Below, one piece after another: positions 9,920 to 19,804 of a stretch of DNA of 64,000 bases. A model generated the notes under the pieces. The model did no database searches. It saw nothing but the letters and a program-made list of their open reading frames with translations, and was not told the origin of the DNA. Location: assembly GCF_030547075.1 (NCBI RefSeq), contig NZ_JAUOQH010000001.1, positions 406,921 through 470,920 of the forward strand, in the 5' to 3' direction. Source of the stretch: Alteromonas sp. 1_MG-2023. GTDB lineage: Bacteria > Pseudomonadota > Gammaproteobacteria > Enterobacterales > Alteromonadaceae. Both the position numbers and the translations under genes were made by a program. The first letter of the stretch is position 1. Each line of letters begins with the position of its first letter.

Positions 9920-12127
9920 ATGAGTGGAAATCATCGAGTGGCTAAAAGTGGAAATAAAGTACCCTTGAATAATGTAAAACATTGGAATTTATATTTAGCC
10001 ACGGGCGTCTCTGTAGTCATACTGTGCTTTTTTTCCTACCTTTATTACTGTTTGCATTCACATTACAAATTATCCCAGTCATTAAATGCGAGTAACTCTC
10101 TTCATCATGTGCTCATTGAAATAGATCAGCATATTGATACGCTTTCCGAGCCTGCGCCGATGGCAAAAATTGCCGCATCGCAAAAACAATTACTCCCGCT
10201 AACCGTAGAAGCTGATTACTATTTTCAACAGGTATTTCAAATTGACGATAGTCATTTTGATGGCATTAGTACCCAGCCATTAAGTGTAGAAACTTTTACT
10301 ACGGAGCGACAGCGAAGCTATTCCCTTTCCCTTCCAGAGCAAATAAAAGTCACTTTATCCTTACTAGCAACCATCGTTGATTTGCCTCCCAACGACGTGG
10401 TTGATTACTTAGCCAGCCCGCTTAGTATCACTTCGCTTATTGAAGATTTAAGGCATGAAGAGCAAAACACACTAAACTACCTAAGTGCTAGTGCACAAAA
10501 TGTAAAGATCAGCCTTATTATTATGGCTGCATTATTAACCCTTTTACTGGCCGGGCTATGGCTATTTACGTTTTCAAAACAAGAAAAGCACCAAATCCGC
10601 CCTATTGATAGTAAGAAAGGCGCCTCATCTAAAGCACTGCAACACCAAGAAATAATAGAAGCGGAAAAGAAAGACTTTCTCAACTTAATGAGCCACGAAT
10701 TTAGAGGTCCAATAAGCGCTATCATTACCGCCCTTGAGCTCATTCCTAACATGAAGCAGCAGCAAGGTAAGTTGTTACAGCAGGCAGAGCAATCCTGTTA
10801 CCGGCTACTTCACTTATCGAATAATTTGCTTGATATTTTATCGATAGACAACGAACAAGATAAGCATATTGGGCGAGTTGATTTAATTAGTCTGCTAGAC
10901 GAATGTATTGCCCCTTATTCCGTGCAGGTAAGAGGTAAAAAAGTTGAATTCACGATGCATTGCAGCCATAGCGTACCTCAATTTATTGAAGGCGACGCAA
11001 CCAATTTATCAAAAGTCATCCGCAACTTGTTAGACAACGCTGTTAAGTTTACCCCTAATGGCTTCATTGATGTTGGGATAACCACCTTAGTAAAAAACAA
11101 GAAGGTGTTTTTAATCATTAAGGTTAAAGACTCTGGCTTAGGCATTGCTGATGCCATAAAGCCCAGAATATTTGAACGCTTTTTTCGCGGGGAACAACCC
11201 CTCAATCATAGATACCCGGGTGCAGGGATTGGCCTAGCCGTAGCGCAAAAAAGTATTGAGCAATTAGAAGGTAGTTTAACCTTTACGAGTCAAGCTGGTT
11301 CTGGCAGCGAATTTACTGCCAATATTCCCATTATGCCTTTACAAGTTGATGAAGCGCCAAAAGCGAGCACAAGCACTGCTCGATTTGCCATTGTTGACGA
11401 TTTAGAAATTTCACGACTTCATATACAGAACATTATTACCAATGAAGGCTTTGAAGCGCGATGCTTTGCCTCAGGCTCAGACTTACTGAGTTTGCATGAT
11501 GAATTACTTCAATATACCGCCATTTTCGCCGACCTTTATATGCCTGGCATTGATGGTTTAGAACTTACCCGAACGTTACACGCTATTTACGGTAAGCGAA
11601 CGCCACCTATTGTGGTGCTATCAGCTACCCCTGACATTGCTAATGTTATAGCAAACAGTCAGTTAGAGATTTGGCAGTCATTCGTTAAACCCGTCGATAA
11701 AAACCGCATAATAGATAGCCTTCATCACTTAGCCCAACCTAATAAATCTACCTTTCAGGCACCCACTTATGCCAAAATATTGGTGGTTGAAGATGAGCCA
11801 ATTAATGCAGAAATGCTTGAAAATATGCTGATTTGTATGGGCTACTCACCGAAGACGGTCAATAACGGGGATGATGCCATTATTCAAGCTAGAGAAGAGT
11901 CTTTCGACGCTATCTTGCTAGATATCAACTTGCCCGACATAAGCGGCTTAGAAGTAGCAAAGATAATTAAAGAGAAAAAACCGCATATCCCTATTATCGC
12001 TGTTACTGCTAACGCGCATAAAGATGACAGGAAAGCATCAGAGCTTGCGGGTATTCGCTATCACTTGGTAAAACCGGTGACATTCCAAGAGTTGAAAAAC
12101 ACCCTAGGACTAACGCTGTTGAAGTAA
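9920..12127 (+). CDS. Hybrid sensor histidine kinase with two receiver domains
   Basis: This is a membrane-bound hybrid kinase of 735 residues. Two transmembrane segments (about 25-45 and 195-218) flank a periplasmic sensor region of about 150 residues with no recognisable domain. The HisKA phosphoacceptor is His in NLMSHEFRGP (about 259). The HATPase domain has NLLDNAVKF, DSGLGIA and GAGIGLAVA. Two receivers follow: the first with VDD and phospho-Asp in FADLYMP (about 537), the second with VVEDE and LLDINLP (about 668). No Hpt domain is present, so phosphotransfer must use a separate protein. The ATG at 9920 has AGGGAG at ideal spacing and is preferred to the GTG at 9914. Confidence 0.92.
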   Translation: MSGNHRVAKSGNKVPLNNVKHWNLYLATGVSVVILCFFSYLYYCLHSHYKLSQSLNASNSLHHVLIEIDQHIDTLSEPAPMAKIAASQKQLLPLTVEADYYFQQVFQIDDSHFDGISTQPLSVETFTTERQRSYSLSLPEQIKVTLSLLATIVDLPPNDVVDYLASPLSITSLIEDLRHEEQNTLNYLSASAQNVKISLIIMAALLTLLLAGLWLFTFSKQEKHQIRPIDSKKGASSKALQHQEIIEAEKKDFLNLMSHEFRGPISAIITALELIPNMKQQQGKLLQQAEQSCYRLLHLSNNLLDILSIDNEQDKHIGRVDLISLLDECIAPYSVQVRGKKVEFTMHCSHSVPQFIEGDATNLSKVIRNLLDNAVKFTPNGFIDVGITTLVKNKKVFLIIKVKDSGLGIADAIKPRIFERFFRGEQPLNHRYPGAGIGLAVAQKSIEQLEGSLTFTSQAGSGSEFTANIPIMPLQVDEAPKASTSTARFAIVDDLEISRLHIQNIITNEGFEARCFASGSDLLSLHDELLQYTAIFADLYMPGIDGLELTRTLHAIYGKRTPPIVVLSATPDIANVIANSQLEIWQSFVKPVDKNRIIDSLHHLAQPNKSTFQAPTYAKILVVEDEPINAEMLENMLICMGYSPKTVNNGDDAIIQAREESFDAILLDINLPDISGLEVAKIIKEKKPHIPIIAVTANAHKDDRKASELAGIRYHLVKPVTFQELKNTLGLTLLK

Positions 12128-12262
12128 TAGCACAATAACGTATCAGCTTTGGCAATGTATCAGCTTTGGCCATACTGCAAAAACAAGGCTACGCAAGCTA
12201 GGTCATTGGAGCCTAGCCTTGAAAGCTATAGCTCGAAAGCTATACCGCTAAAACTATACTAA
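12128..12262. repeat. Repeat-rich convergent spacer
   Basis: The spacer holds a direct repeat of GTATCAGCTTTGGC (12140-12153 and 12157-12170, period 17). Two overlapping hairpins follow: CAAGGCTA/TAGCCTTG (12184-12191 with 12214-12221) and GCTAGG/CCTAGC (12197-12202 with 12212-12217). A second direct repeat, GAAAGCTATA, occurs at 12221-12230 and 12235-12244. The hairpins could form a Rho-independent-like barrier between convergent genes, although no T-run follows. Confidence 0.6.
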
Positions 12263-13222
12263 TTAAGCCTCGGTAAGTGGGTTAATACAGTACTTATTGC
12301 GGCCCGTTTCTTTAGCTTCGTAAAGAGCCTGATCTGCTTTTTCAAGCCATGCCATTGAGCTTTTGCTGTTAGCGTCTAACTGTGCAAGGCCCAAGCTTAC
12401 AGTAAACATTATTTCTTGCCCTTCATGTTCAACCACTAAACGCTCTGCCAACCGACGAATACGCTCAGCAACAATAGCAGCCTTTTCAACCGAGGAATCG
12501 GTAAGAATTACCGCAAACTCTTCGCCACCATAACGGCCGGCTAAATCCGTTTCGCGTACACAGCGTTTAATTAACGCTGAAAGCATTTGAATTACCTTAT
12601 CGCCAGCTTGATGCCCATAGGTATCATTCACTTTTTTAAAGTGGTCAATATCTAACATCATGGCAGTACTGGCTTTGTCTTGACGCTTGGCTAACTTGTA
12701 CGAATACTCAAAGCGCTCTTGCCAATAGCGACGATTAAATAGGCCTGTTAGGCCGTCAATACGACTGGCGGTTTTCAACTCGTCGTTAAGCCTGTCCATA
12801 CCTATTTTACTGAGCGCTTGGTCGGTTACATCGTAAACCAACATGCAAAACTGATCGACGCTGCCAGTTTCAGACACTAAAGGAAACATAGTCACGTTCT
12901 GGTACATAAAGCTGGCTTCACATGTGATGGGTCTGTTACTGCCAAATTTAAATAAATACTGACGCTGCTCCCAAATAATAAAAACTGGGCTTTTTAGGTT
13001 AAATATAGGGTTAGATTTGAGCCTTAACCATTTTTCATCTATTTCTGGAAAGTGTTCAAATAGGGAGGTGCCAATAATACTTTTAGGCACAATGGATGAA
13101 TGGTTCTCCATGAACTTATTCCACCCTTCAACCTTGAAGTTTTTGTCTAATACCACGATACCTGCTTCTATAGAATCGAGCAGTACCGCAGACAAATCAC
13201 CGTTTTGGTTTAGTGAGATCAT
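12263..13222 (-). CDS. PAS-domain diguanylate cyclase
   Basis: The protein synthesises cyclic di-GMP from two GTP. Residues 1-130 form a PAS-like sensor (SIEAGIVVLDKNFKVEGWN and a terminal DVTDQALSK linker). The GGDEF domain begins at RIDGLTGLFNRRYW. The active site is GGEEF (about 232-236), and the inhibitory site RETD lies five residues before it, so both catalysis and product inhibition are expected. There is no membrane segment. Its start overlaps the end of the receiver-CheC gene by four bases (ATGA type, 13219-13222), so the two are co-translated and probably functionally linked. Confidence 0.93.
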   Translation of the reverse strand: MISLNQNGDLSAVLLDSIEAGIVVLDKNFKVEGWNKFMENHSSIVPKSIIGTSLFEHFPEIDEKWLRLKSNPIFNLKSPVFIIWEQRQYLFKFGSNRPITCEASFMYQNVTMFPLVSETGSVDQFCMLVYDVTDQALSKIGMDRLNDELKTASRIDGLTGLFNRRYWQERFEYSYKLAKRQDKASTAMMLDIDHFKKVNDTYGHQAGDKVIQMLSALIKRCVRETDLAGRYGGEEFAVILTDSSVEKAAIVAERIRRLAERLVVEHEGQEIMFTVSLGLAQLDANSKSSMAWLEKADQALYEAKETGRNKYCINPLTEA

Positions 13223-14247
13223 GATGATGGATCCTTTGCTACATCCACTAACCGACTATAAATATTGTTCATCGCTTCATCAGGGAATAACAATAATAAA
13301 TCGAAAGCAATATCTCTGGCTTTAATGGCGTAGCCAATTTCGATGGCCATTACCGTGCCCCACTTCTTCACGTTGTCGTTAAGTAGCGCAGCAAGCCCTT
13401 GATGACGTCCTAACAGTGCAGGTAGTGTGTGACTGAACGACACATTTAATTGCTCTGACAAGCCATTTAGACAGGCGCCAATAAGAATATTAGAGACATC
13501 CATTAAGGCTTCAAGTTCTAAACTTCCCGTAGATTGGTGGGCGTCGTACTTCAGCAACTCAACTATATTTTGGGAATTAGTGTCGTTAAAGATAACCAGC
13601 GCTTCGCCGCGAATACCGGCACTCACAAAACCTTTTGAAACCGCAGATACACAATCGTTTCGATTTATCTCGGCAATCGCCATCGACAATTCGTTGCTTT
13701 CAAGCAAGTTAACGTTAGGAATAGGCAGGTCAACAAACTCGCCCATAAGCTGCGCTAAGCTCTCGCCCGCCCGTCCCATGGCAATATTCACCATTTCACG
13801 ATAAGCGTCTAGCTTGTCGTCTAACGATGACGTTTCAGTGTCTTTTGAATCAGCTTCTCGTTGCTGAGCGCTTGTTACGCCACTGTAGATGCCATATGAG
13901 GTTAAAATGTTGGATAGTTTTTCGTTATCGATGGGCTTACGAATAAAATCAATGGCACCCAAGCCCAGCATTCGCTCTCGCGCTTGAGCTTGTACGTCGC
14001 CTGAAACCACAATCACTAGGCAAGGTAAGTCTTCCTGGCGAATGGCTTCCATGGTTTCGTAACCGTCCATGACCGGCATGTTTAAATCGAGAAAGACCAC
14101 ATCGCCCTTTCCAGCACGAATAATCTCTAACGCCTCTTGTCCATGGCCTGCAAATGAGATTTCCACATCCCAACCATCCGGAATACTGCGCGCCATCTGG
14201 CGTCTTGCAAAGCCGGAATCGTCACATATAAGAATAGGTGTAGACAC
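13219..14247 (-). CDS. Receiver - CheC/CheX-like phosphatase protein
   Basis: Residues 1-120 are a CheY-like receiver with acidic pair Asp9-Asp10, phospho-Asp54 (VFLDLNMP) and Lys104 (FIRKPID). Residues 145-330 resemble CheC. A perfect CheC-type phosphatase motif D-xxx-E-xx-N occurs at Asp147-Glu151-Asn154 in DAYREMVNIAMGRAG. A second half-motif around 246-253 (ELEALMDVSN) has Asp in place of Glu. CheC enzymes dephosphorylate receiver domains, so this protein could be a self-limiting or partner-directed phosphatase. It is ten bases downstream of thyA and coupled to the diguanylate cyclase. The pair probably senses a kinase and adjusts cyclic di-GMP. Confidence 0.85.
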   Translation of the reverse strand: MSTPILICDDSGFARRQMARSIPDGWDVEISFAGHGQEALEIIRAGKGDVVFLDLNMPVMDGYETMEAIRQEDLPCLVIVVSGDVQAQARERMLGLGAIDFIRKPIDNEKLSNILTSYGIYSGVTSAQQREADSKDTETSSLDDKLDAYREMVNIAMGRAGESLAQLMGEFVDLPIPNVNLLESNELSMAIAEINRNDCVSAVSKGFVSAGIRGEALVIFNDTNSQNIVELLKYDAHQSTGSLELEALMDVSNILIGACLNGLSEQLNVSFSHTLPALLGRHQGLAALLNDNVKKWGTVMAIEIGYAIKARDIAFDLLLLFPDEAMNNIYSRLVDVAKDPSS

Positions 14248-14256
14248 AAAACCTCC

Positions 14257-15090
14257 TTATATAGCGACTGGGGCTTTAATATGAGGGTGAGACTGGTAGC
14301 CTTTTAGCGTGAAGTCTTCGAAGGAAAAGTCAAAAATATCTTTAACGTTTTGGTTTAATTCCATAACCGGTGGCGCAAAAGGCTCTCGACTTAATTGAAG
14401 CTCTACTTGCTCTAAGTGATTGCTATACAAATGCGCATCACCTAAGGTCAAAATGAAGTCCCCGGGTTCTAAATCGCACACCTGAGCAATCATCATGGTA
14501 AGCAAGGCATAACTGGCAATATTAAAAGGAATACCAAGGAATATATCGCCGCTACGCTGATATAACTGACAGCTGAGCTTGCCGTTAAGTACGTAAAACT
14601 GGAACATGGTATGGCAAGGCGGTAATGCCTGTTTACCCATTTCTGCATTTTCTTTTGGAGAATATTGGGTGTCGGGCAGAACTGATGGATTCCACGCACT
14701 CACGATGAGTCTGCGAGAATCAGGATTTGTTTTTATTTGTTCGATAACATCTGTTATTTGATCGATAGTGGTACCATCGCCGTTATCCCAACTGCGCCAT
14801 TGTTTGCCATATACAGGGCCAAGTTCACCTTCATCGGAGGCCCATTCATCCCAAATGCGCACGCCGTTTTCTTTTAAATAGGCGATATTGCTCTCGCCTT
14901 TTAAAAACCACAACAACTCGTGAACAATCGACTTAAGGTGACATTTTTTGGTAGTCACCAAGGGAAAACCTTGCTGCAAATCGAATCGCATTTGATAGCC
15001 AAACACGCTTAGCGTACCGGTTCCGGTACGGTCTTCCTTTTTGACACCTGTATCACGTACATGGCGCATTAATCCGAGATATTCTTTCAT
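14257..15090 (-). CDS. thyA: Thymidylate synthase
   Basis: ThyA methylates dUMP to dTMP using methylene-tetrahydrofolate, yielding dihydrofolate that FolA (gene at 47950) reduces. The 277-residue protein has the catalytic Cys in [10 protein letters not shown], the dUMP phosphate-binding arginines in [11 protein letters not shown], and the signature [18 protein letters not shown]. It is slightly longer than the E. coli protein (264) because of an insertion before the catalytic Cys ([11 protein letters not shown]). It lies 12 bases after lgt, the same order as in E. coli. Confidence 0.97.
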   Translation of the reverse strand: MKEYLGLMRHVRDTGVKKEDRTGTGTLSVFGYQMRFDLQQGFPLVTTKKCHLKSIVHELLWFLKGESNIAYLKENGVRIWDEWASDEGELGPVYGKQWRSWDNGDGTTIDQITDVIEQIKTNPDSRRLIVSAWNPSVLPDTQYSPKENAEMGKQALPPCHTMFQFYVLNGKLSCQLYQRSGDIFLGIPFNIASYALLTMMIAQVCDLEPGDFILTLGDAHLYSNHLEQVELQLSREPFAPPVMELNQNVKDIFDFSFEDFTLKGYQSHPHIKAPVAI

Positions 15091-15102
15091 CTTTCTTCTT
15101 AT

Positions 15103-15906
15103 TTATTGTTTAATTCGTTGTTGCTGGCTAGCGTAAGCTCGCACTATTAATCCTATGCCTAATGCAATCATAGGTAAACATAATAGCTGCCCTTGGCTTA
15201 ATCCCATTTGGTATAAACCAATGTGGGCATCAGGCTCTCTGAAGAACTCCACAATAAAGCGGAAGCTGCCATAACCAAGTAAAAAGACACCACTTATCGC
15301 ACCAACCGGACGAGGTTTTGCCGAATACAGCCATAAAATAACAAACAATAATACGCCTTCCAAGGCAAATTCATATAACTGGGATGGATGACGAGGCACA
15401 TTGCCAGCACTAGGGAAAATGATAGCCCAAGGCACATCAGTGGTGCGGCCCCATAATTCAGCATTTAAGAAGTTTCCGATGCGTCCTGCGCCTAAACCAA
15501 TAGGCACTAAAGGTGCAACAAAATCGCCCAGACGTAAGAAAGTCGTTTTCATGCGTTTGGCTTGCCACATTAACGCCACTAGCACACCAATAAGCCCACC
15601 GTGGAATGACATGCCACCGGCCCATATCTTGAACAGGTAGAGGGGGTTATCTAGGAACATCCCAAATTGATAGAAGAACACATAACCAATGCGCCCACCT
15701 AAAATCACCCCAACAAAACTCCAGAATAATAAGTCGCTGAGTTGATCGCGTGACCATTCAGTACGAGATAACCGCTTTTGCGCTAGCAAATACGCGGCAA
15801 TAAAACCAACGAGGTACATCATGCCGTACCAACGGACACTTAATGGCCCGAGGCTAAAAATAATAGGGTCTATACTGGGAAAAACCAAATAACTGCTTTC
15901 GGCCAT
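15103..15906 (-). CDS. lgt: Phosphatidylglycerol-prolipoprotein diacylglyceryl transferase
   Basis: Lgt is the inner-membrane enzyme that adds diacylglycerol to the lipobox Cys of prolipoproteins, the first step in lipoprotein maturation. Its 267 residues contain about seven membrane segments. The signature [14 protein letters not shown] and the HPSQLYE segment are intact. Substrates in this window include NlpD, the YHYH lipoprotein and the efflux outer-membrane factor. It lies four bases after the TauE/SafE permease gene, as part of a minus-strand operon with thyA. Confidence 0.96.
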   Translation of the reverse strand: MAESSYLVFPSIDPIIFSLGPLSVRWYGMMYLVGFIAAYLLAQKRLSRTEWSRDQLSDLLFWSFVGVILGGRIGYVFFYQFGMFLDNPLYLFKIWAGGMSFHGGLIGVLVALMWQAKRMKTTFLRLGDFVAPLVPIGLGAGRIGNFLNAELWGRTTDVPWAIIFPSAGNVPRHPSQLYEFALEGVLLFVILWLYSAKPRPVGAISGVFLLGYGSFRFIVEFFREPDAHIGLYQMGLSQGQLLCLPMIALGIGLIVRAYASQQQRIKQ

Positions 15907-15910
15907 ACGC

Positions 15911-16717
15911 TTAATTAATTCCTACAAACATTTTGATACTTACCAACACCAGCAAACACGCCAGCATGGCTTTTAAAACTCGAGTATTTACCCGCTGTCC
16001 TAGCTTAGCGCCTATACCTGCGGTAAATATTGATGTGGTGACAATACCTGCCGTGGCTGGCAAATATACGTAACCTAAACTCCACTGAGGCATACCTGCT
16101 TGTTGCCAACCTGCAGCCACAAAACTGGCGGTGCCAAAAACTGCAATTAACAATCCGCTAAACGCAGCGCAGCCAATTGCTAATCTTATATTAATTCTGA
16201 ACCACACTAAGGCGGGCACTAATAAAGCGCCACCACCAATACCCATCAGCGCACTAATTAAACCAGTGCCACTTCCTACACAACTTAGCACCCATGGAGA
16301 GGCTTCACTGCCTGATGTTTTTTGCTTACCGAATATCATTTGTGCGGCAATAATTATCACCAGTACCGCAAAGATATCTTTTAGCAATGCACCTGAGATA
16401 TGACTGGCAATTTGCGCGCCTAAAATAGCACCCACAGCAATGCCCAACCCCGTATAAAATACCGTTGGTTTGTGAATATTTCCTAACCGATAATGTGCAA
16501 AAGCTGACGACATGCCAGTAAATATGATGGTAGAAAGCGATGTAGCAATGGCCACCGGCATTACTGTTTCCACTGTCATGCCAGCAAAGTGGATCAGCAG
16601 GTAAGAGAGTACAGGAACGATGATAAGACCACCACCTATACCTAACATGCCGGCTAATAAACCGACGACCACGCCAAGCACCAGGCAGCTCACAAAAATG
16701 ATGGTTAACGGTTCCAT
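15911..16717 (-). CDS. TauE/SafE family permease
   Basis: This 268-residue protein has eight or so hydrophobic segments and two internally repeated GxxxGGG motifs ([15 protein letters not shown] and [15 protein letters not shown]). That duplicated signature defines the TauE/SafE family, whose members export sulfite, sulfoacetate or related organic anions. The substrate here is unknown. It sits between ptsP and lgt, a position common in gammaproteobacteria, and is probably co-transcribed with them. Confidence 0.9.
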   Translation of the reverse strand: MEPLTIIFVSCLVLGVVVGLLAGMLGIGGGLIIVPVLSYLLIHFAGMTVETVMPVAIATSLSTIIFTGMSSAFAHYRLGNIHKPTVFYTGLGIAVGAILGAQIASHISGALLKDIFAVLVIIIAAQMIFGKQKTSGSEASPWVLSCVGSGTGLISALMGIGGGALLVPALVWFRINIRLAIGCAAFSGLLIAVFGTASFVAAGWQQAGMPQWSLGYVYLPATAGIVTTSIFTAGIGAKLGQRVNTRVLKAMLACLLVLVSIKMFVGIN

Positions 16718-16776
16718 TAAAAATCCTTTAACACACAGCAGAAACCAACACCTAACGTGCTAGCGCCATGTCTACT

Positions 16777-19095
16777 TTAAGCACCCGCCCGTATTAACCC
16801 ACCTAAGCCCTTAGTTTCCAAATATTCGTTGAGATGGCCGAATACTTGTTCATGACTATGTGACGTTAATGCAAGAGAAAGGAGCTGTTTACTTTCCGTC
16901 AGTGACACCTTGCGGATAAGCCAGTTAATCTTTCGAATATTAAACGCATTCATGCTTAAACGTCGATATCCCATGCCCATCAGTAAAATGGCACCTGCAG
17001 GTTCACCCGCAATCTCGCCACAAATGGTAACAGGCACCTGATTTTCATTTGATTGCTTCACAATATCGTACAGTGCTGCCAATACCGCGGGATGATAACT
17101 GTTGTATAAACCAGCCACCCGGGTGTTATTTCTATCTACCGCTAACAAGTATTGGGTTAAATCGTTACTTCCCACCGAAAAGAAATCGACTTGTTTTGCT
17201 AGCTGCGGCAGTTGATACAACACTGACGGCACTTCTAACATAATACCTAACTTAGGCCGCTGCAGTTCATTGCCCGACCCAGAAACCTCGTCACATATCT
17301 CAAAATAGGCTTGATTGACTAAGCGTTTGGCCTCTTGCACTTCTGACACCGTAGATATCATCGGCAACATAATACGGAGGTTTTTAAGCCCAATGCTGGC
17401 TCTAAGCATGGCCCGCACTTGTACCAAGAAAATCTCTGGATGATCGAGCGTTAAACGAATTCCACGCCACCCTAAGAAGGGATTCTCTTCATTGATGGGG
17501 AAATACGGTAGCGGTTTGTCTCCGCCCACATCAAGGGTTCGCATAGTAATGGGTAAATCTGGCGCAGACTCTAAAATTTGGCGATAAAGCTCTACTTGTT
17601 CTTGCTCTGAAGGAAAACGTTCGCGAAGCATGAAAGGAATTTCAGTACGGTACAGTCCAATTCCAGCACCAATATGGCCCGCATTGAGCTCGGCTTCAGC
17701 AGACAAGCCCGCATTGATGTAAAGCGACATGCGGCAACCATCTACGCTTTCACAAGGCTGTCCGGCTTCGGCGTCTATCCGTTCGGTTATCGCCGACTCT
17801 TCTTCAATCAGCTGAATAAACTCGGTTTTTATATTCCGCTCGGGAGATACAATAACCTCCCCTGCATAGCCATCGAGTAAAAGCTCTTTGCCTTCTAGCA
17901 ATGCAGGCGACACGTTCTGACATCCCATTACCGCAGGCACACCCATCGCTCTTGCTAGAATAGCCGCATGGGAGTTATTCGACCCGCGAATAGAAATAAT
18001 GCCTTTGAGTTTGTCTCGAGGGAATTCTGCCAGCATGGTTGCCGACACTTCATCGGCCACTAAAATGCTGTCTTCGCTAGCCAGCTTTTCGACCAGCTTT
18101 TGCCCTTGTCCTTCGGTTAAAATATTAACCAGAATACGATCTGAAAGGTCGACTATATCAATGGCACGCTCTTGCATGTAAGGGTCGTCCATCGCGCGAA
18201 AACGTGCGGCGTAATTTTCGACCACCATTTTAAGCGAAGAAGCCGCATCCCATCCTTGCCTAATTTTCTCTTCGACTTCGCGGCCCAAGCTGTTTGCATC
18301 TAGCAAGTGATGGTAAAGCTGAAATATAGATTTTACGTCGTCAGGAATATCATCATCTAAGCTTTGCGATAAGCCATCCACGTGTTGTCGAGTGACTTCA
18401 ACACCTTTGCGGTACACCTGAATTTCGTCGTTTGGATTCGTCGAGCGTTTCACTACCCAGTTTTTCAGGTTTAGTGATTTATCTGGGGAAAAGCCTTTGC
18501 CTATCGCTAAGCCAGGGGAGCCGGCTATACCAGATACATTTTTTTGCAGCGCAATACTATTAACGTTTGTAGCATTGTTGAGTGCGCCGCGCATGTCGGC
18601 ATTGGTGATTTCAAGGGCAAGTTGTGCTGCTAGGGTAACTAAGAAGGCTTCTTCGTCTTCGCTAAAGCGGCGCATTTCACTTTGTTGTAAGGTAATGACC
18701 CCAAGCACTTTTCGCTGGTGAATAATCGGCGTACCTAGAAATGCGTTGTAGTTTTCTTCTTGAACTTCTGGATATTCTTTAAAGCGAGGGTGATGTTGGG
18801 CATTAACGATATTGAGCGGTTCTTCCCGCTGGCCTACCAAGCCTATTAAGCCTTCAGAAAAGCCAATATGAACTTGCTCAACGGCATCACGGTGAAGGCC
18901 GTCAGTGGCCTTTAGAATAAAGGTTTGTTTGTCGTAGTCAGCAAGGTAAATGGAGCACGAGTCAACATCTAGCGTTTGTTTAACGCGAGATGCTAGGCGA
19001 AACAAGGCAGTATCAAGGGCAGGAATTTGATTCATTTCCTGCACGATACGTTTCAGCGTTGTTAACATTGCGCCTTTATGACCCTGAGTGTCCAA
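16777..19095 (-). CDS. ptsP: Nitrogen-phosphotransferase enzyme I (EI-Ntr)
   Basis: PtsP takes phosphate from phosphoenolpyruvate and starts the nitrogen PTS chain (NPr, EIIA-Ntr). An N-terminal GAF domain (residues about 15-165) is a sensor, reported to bind glutamine and 2-oxoglutarate in E. coli. The phospho-His domain follows, with the active His in RGSNNSHAAI. The PEP-binding TIM barrel has the catalytic Cys in VTICGE. At 772 residues it is slightly longer than the E. coli enzyme (748). The ATG at 19095 has a strong AGGGAG; a later ATG matches the usual family start. It lies 50 bases downstream of rppH, as in E. coli. Confidence 0.96.
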   Translation of the reverse strand: MDTQGHKGAMLTTLKRIVQEMNQIPALDTALFRLASRVKQTLDVDSCSIYLADYDKQTFILKATDGLHRDAVEQVHIGFSEGLIGLVGQREEPLNIVNAQHHPRFKEYPEVQEENYNAFLGTPIIHQRKVLGVITLQQSEMRRFSEDEEAFLVTLAAQLALEITNADMRGALNNATNVNSIALQKNVSGIAGSPGLAIGKGFSPDKSLNLKNWVVKRSTNPNDEIQVYRKGVEVTRQHVDGLSQSLDDDIPDDVKSIFQLYHHLLDANSLGREVEEKIRQGWDAASSLKMVVENYAARFRAMDDPYMQERAIDIVDLSDRILVNILTEGQGQKLVEKLASEDSILVADEVSATMLAEFPRDKLKGIISIRGSNNSHAAILARAMGVPAVMGCQNVSPALLEGKELLLDGYAGEVIVSPERNIKTEFIQLIEEESAITERIDAEAGQPCESVDGCRMSLYINAGLSAEAELNAGHIGAGIGLYRTEIPFMLRERFPSEQEQVELYRQILESAPDLPITMRTLDVGGDKPLPYFPINEENPFLGWRGIRLTLDHPEIFLVQVRAMLRASIGLKNLRIMLPMISTVSEVQEAKRLVNQAYFEICDEVSGSGNELQRPKLGIMLEVPSVLYQLPQLAKQVDFFSVGSNDLTQYLLAVDRNNTRVAGLYNSYHPAVLAALYDIVKQSNENQVPVTICGEIAGEPAGAILLMGMGYRRLSMNAFNIRKINWLIRKVSLTESKQLLSLALTSHSHEQVFGHLNEYLETKGLGGLIRAGA

Positions 19096-19145
19096 TCGAT
19101 GCTCCCTATACCTTACGCCTTTACTTTTGCGTCCTTAGCGTACGC

Positions 19146-19688
19146 CTAGCCCCTTCTGCGTTTTTTACCACGCTTGTGCGATGACGTATTGTGACGCTGT
19201 GGTGGTCGCTGTTGAGCAGCCATAACTATAGGGGAAAACTCCTTCATTACCCTACGATAGACGTCTCGCTTGAACGACACGACATTTCTAATTGGATACC
19301 AATAGCTCACCCATCGCCAATCATCAAACTCTGGGTGCCCTGTTTTCAACACGTTAACGTCCCGCTCGTCACAGTCTAGCTGTAGCAGGAACCACTTTTG
19401 TTTCTGGCCTATACAGACCGGATTGCTTCCCTGACGAATTAATCGCTTAGGTAACTTATATCTAAGCCAGTTGCGGGTAACACTTAGAATGGTGACATCT
19501 TTCGGTGTCAGTCCCACTTCCTCGTGCAGCTCGCGGTACATAGCTTGTTCGGCAGATTCCCCTTCATCAATTCCGCCTTGAGGGAACTGCCATGAATGTT
19601 GACCATAACGCCTTGCCCAAAATATTTGACCCATTTTGTTGCAAATCACTATGCCCACATTCGCACGGAATCCATCGGCATCTATCAC
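19146..19688 (-). CDS. rppH: RNA pyrophosphohydrolase
   Basis: RppH removes pyrophosphate from the 5' triphosphate end of mRNA and so triggers RNase E-dependent decay. The Nudix box is complete: [20 protein letters not shown] followed by VGL. A GTG at 19688 is chosen as start because it aligns with the E. coli N-terminus ([11 protein letters not shown]) and has GGGAG five bases upstream; an ATG at 19727 is in frame. The basic C-terminal tail ([10 protein letters not shown]) is typical. It heads a co-directional run rppH-ptsP-permease-lgt-thyA-receiver-GGDEF. Confidence 0.95.
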   Translation of the reverse strand: MIDADGFRANVGIVICNKMGQIFWARRYGQHSWQFPQGGIDEGESAEQAMYRELHEEVGLTPKDVTILSVTRNWLRYKLPKRLIRQGSNPVCIGQKQKWFLLQLDCDERDVNVLKTGHPEFDDWRWVSYWYPIRNVVSFKRDVYRRVMKEFSPIVMAAQQRPPQRHNTSSHKRGKKRRRG

Positions 19689-19804
19689 ATAGACTCCCGG
19701 GCAAACTATACTTTTATATCTCTGCATTCTTCCATAATATATACACCATTCAAAGCATTAATCGAAATTCATGCTTTCCTTATAGAAAATTACTGAGCTT
19801 AACT

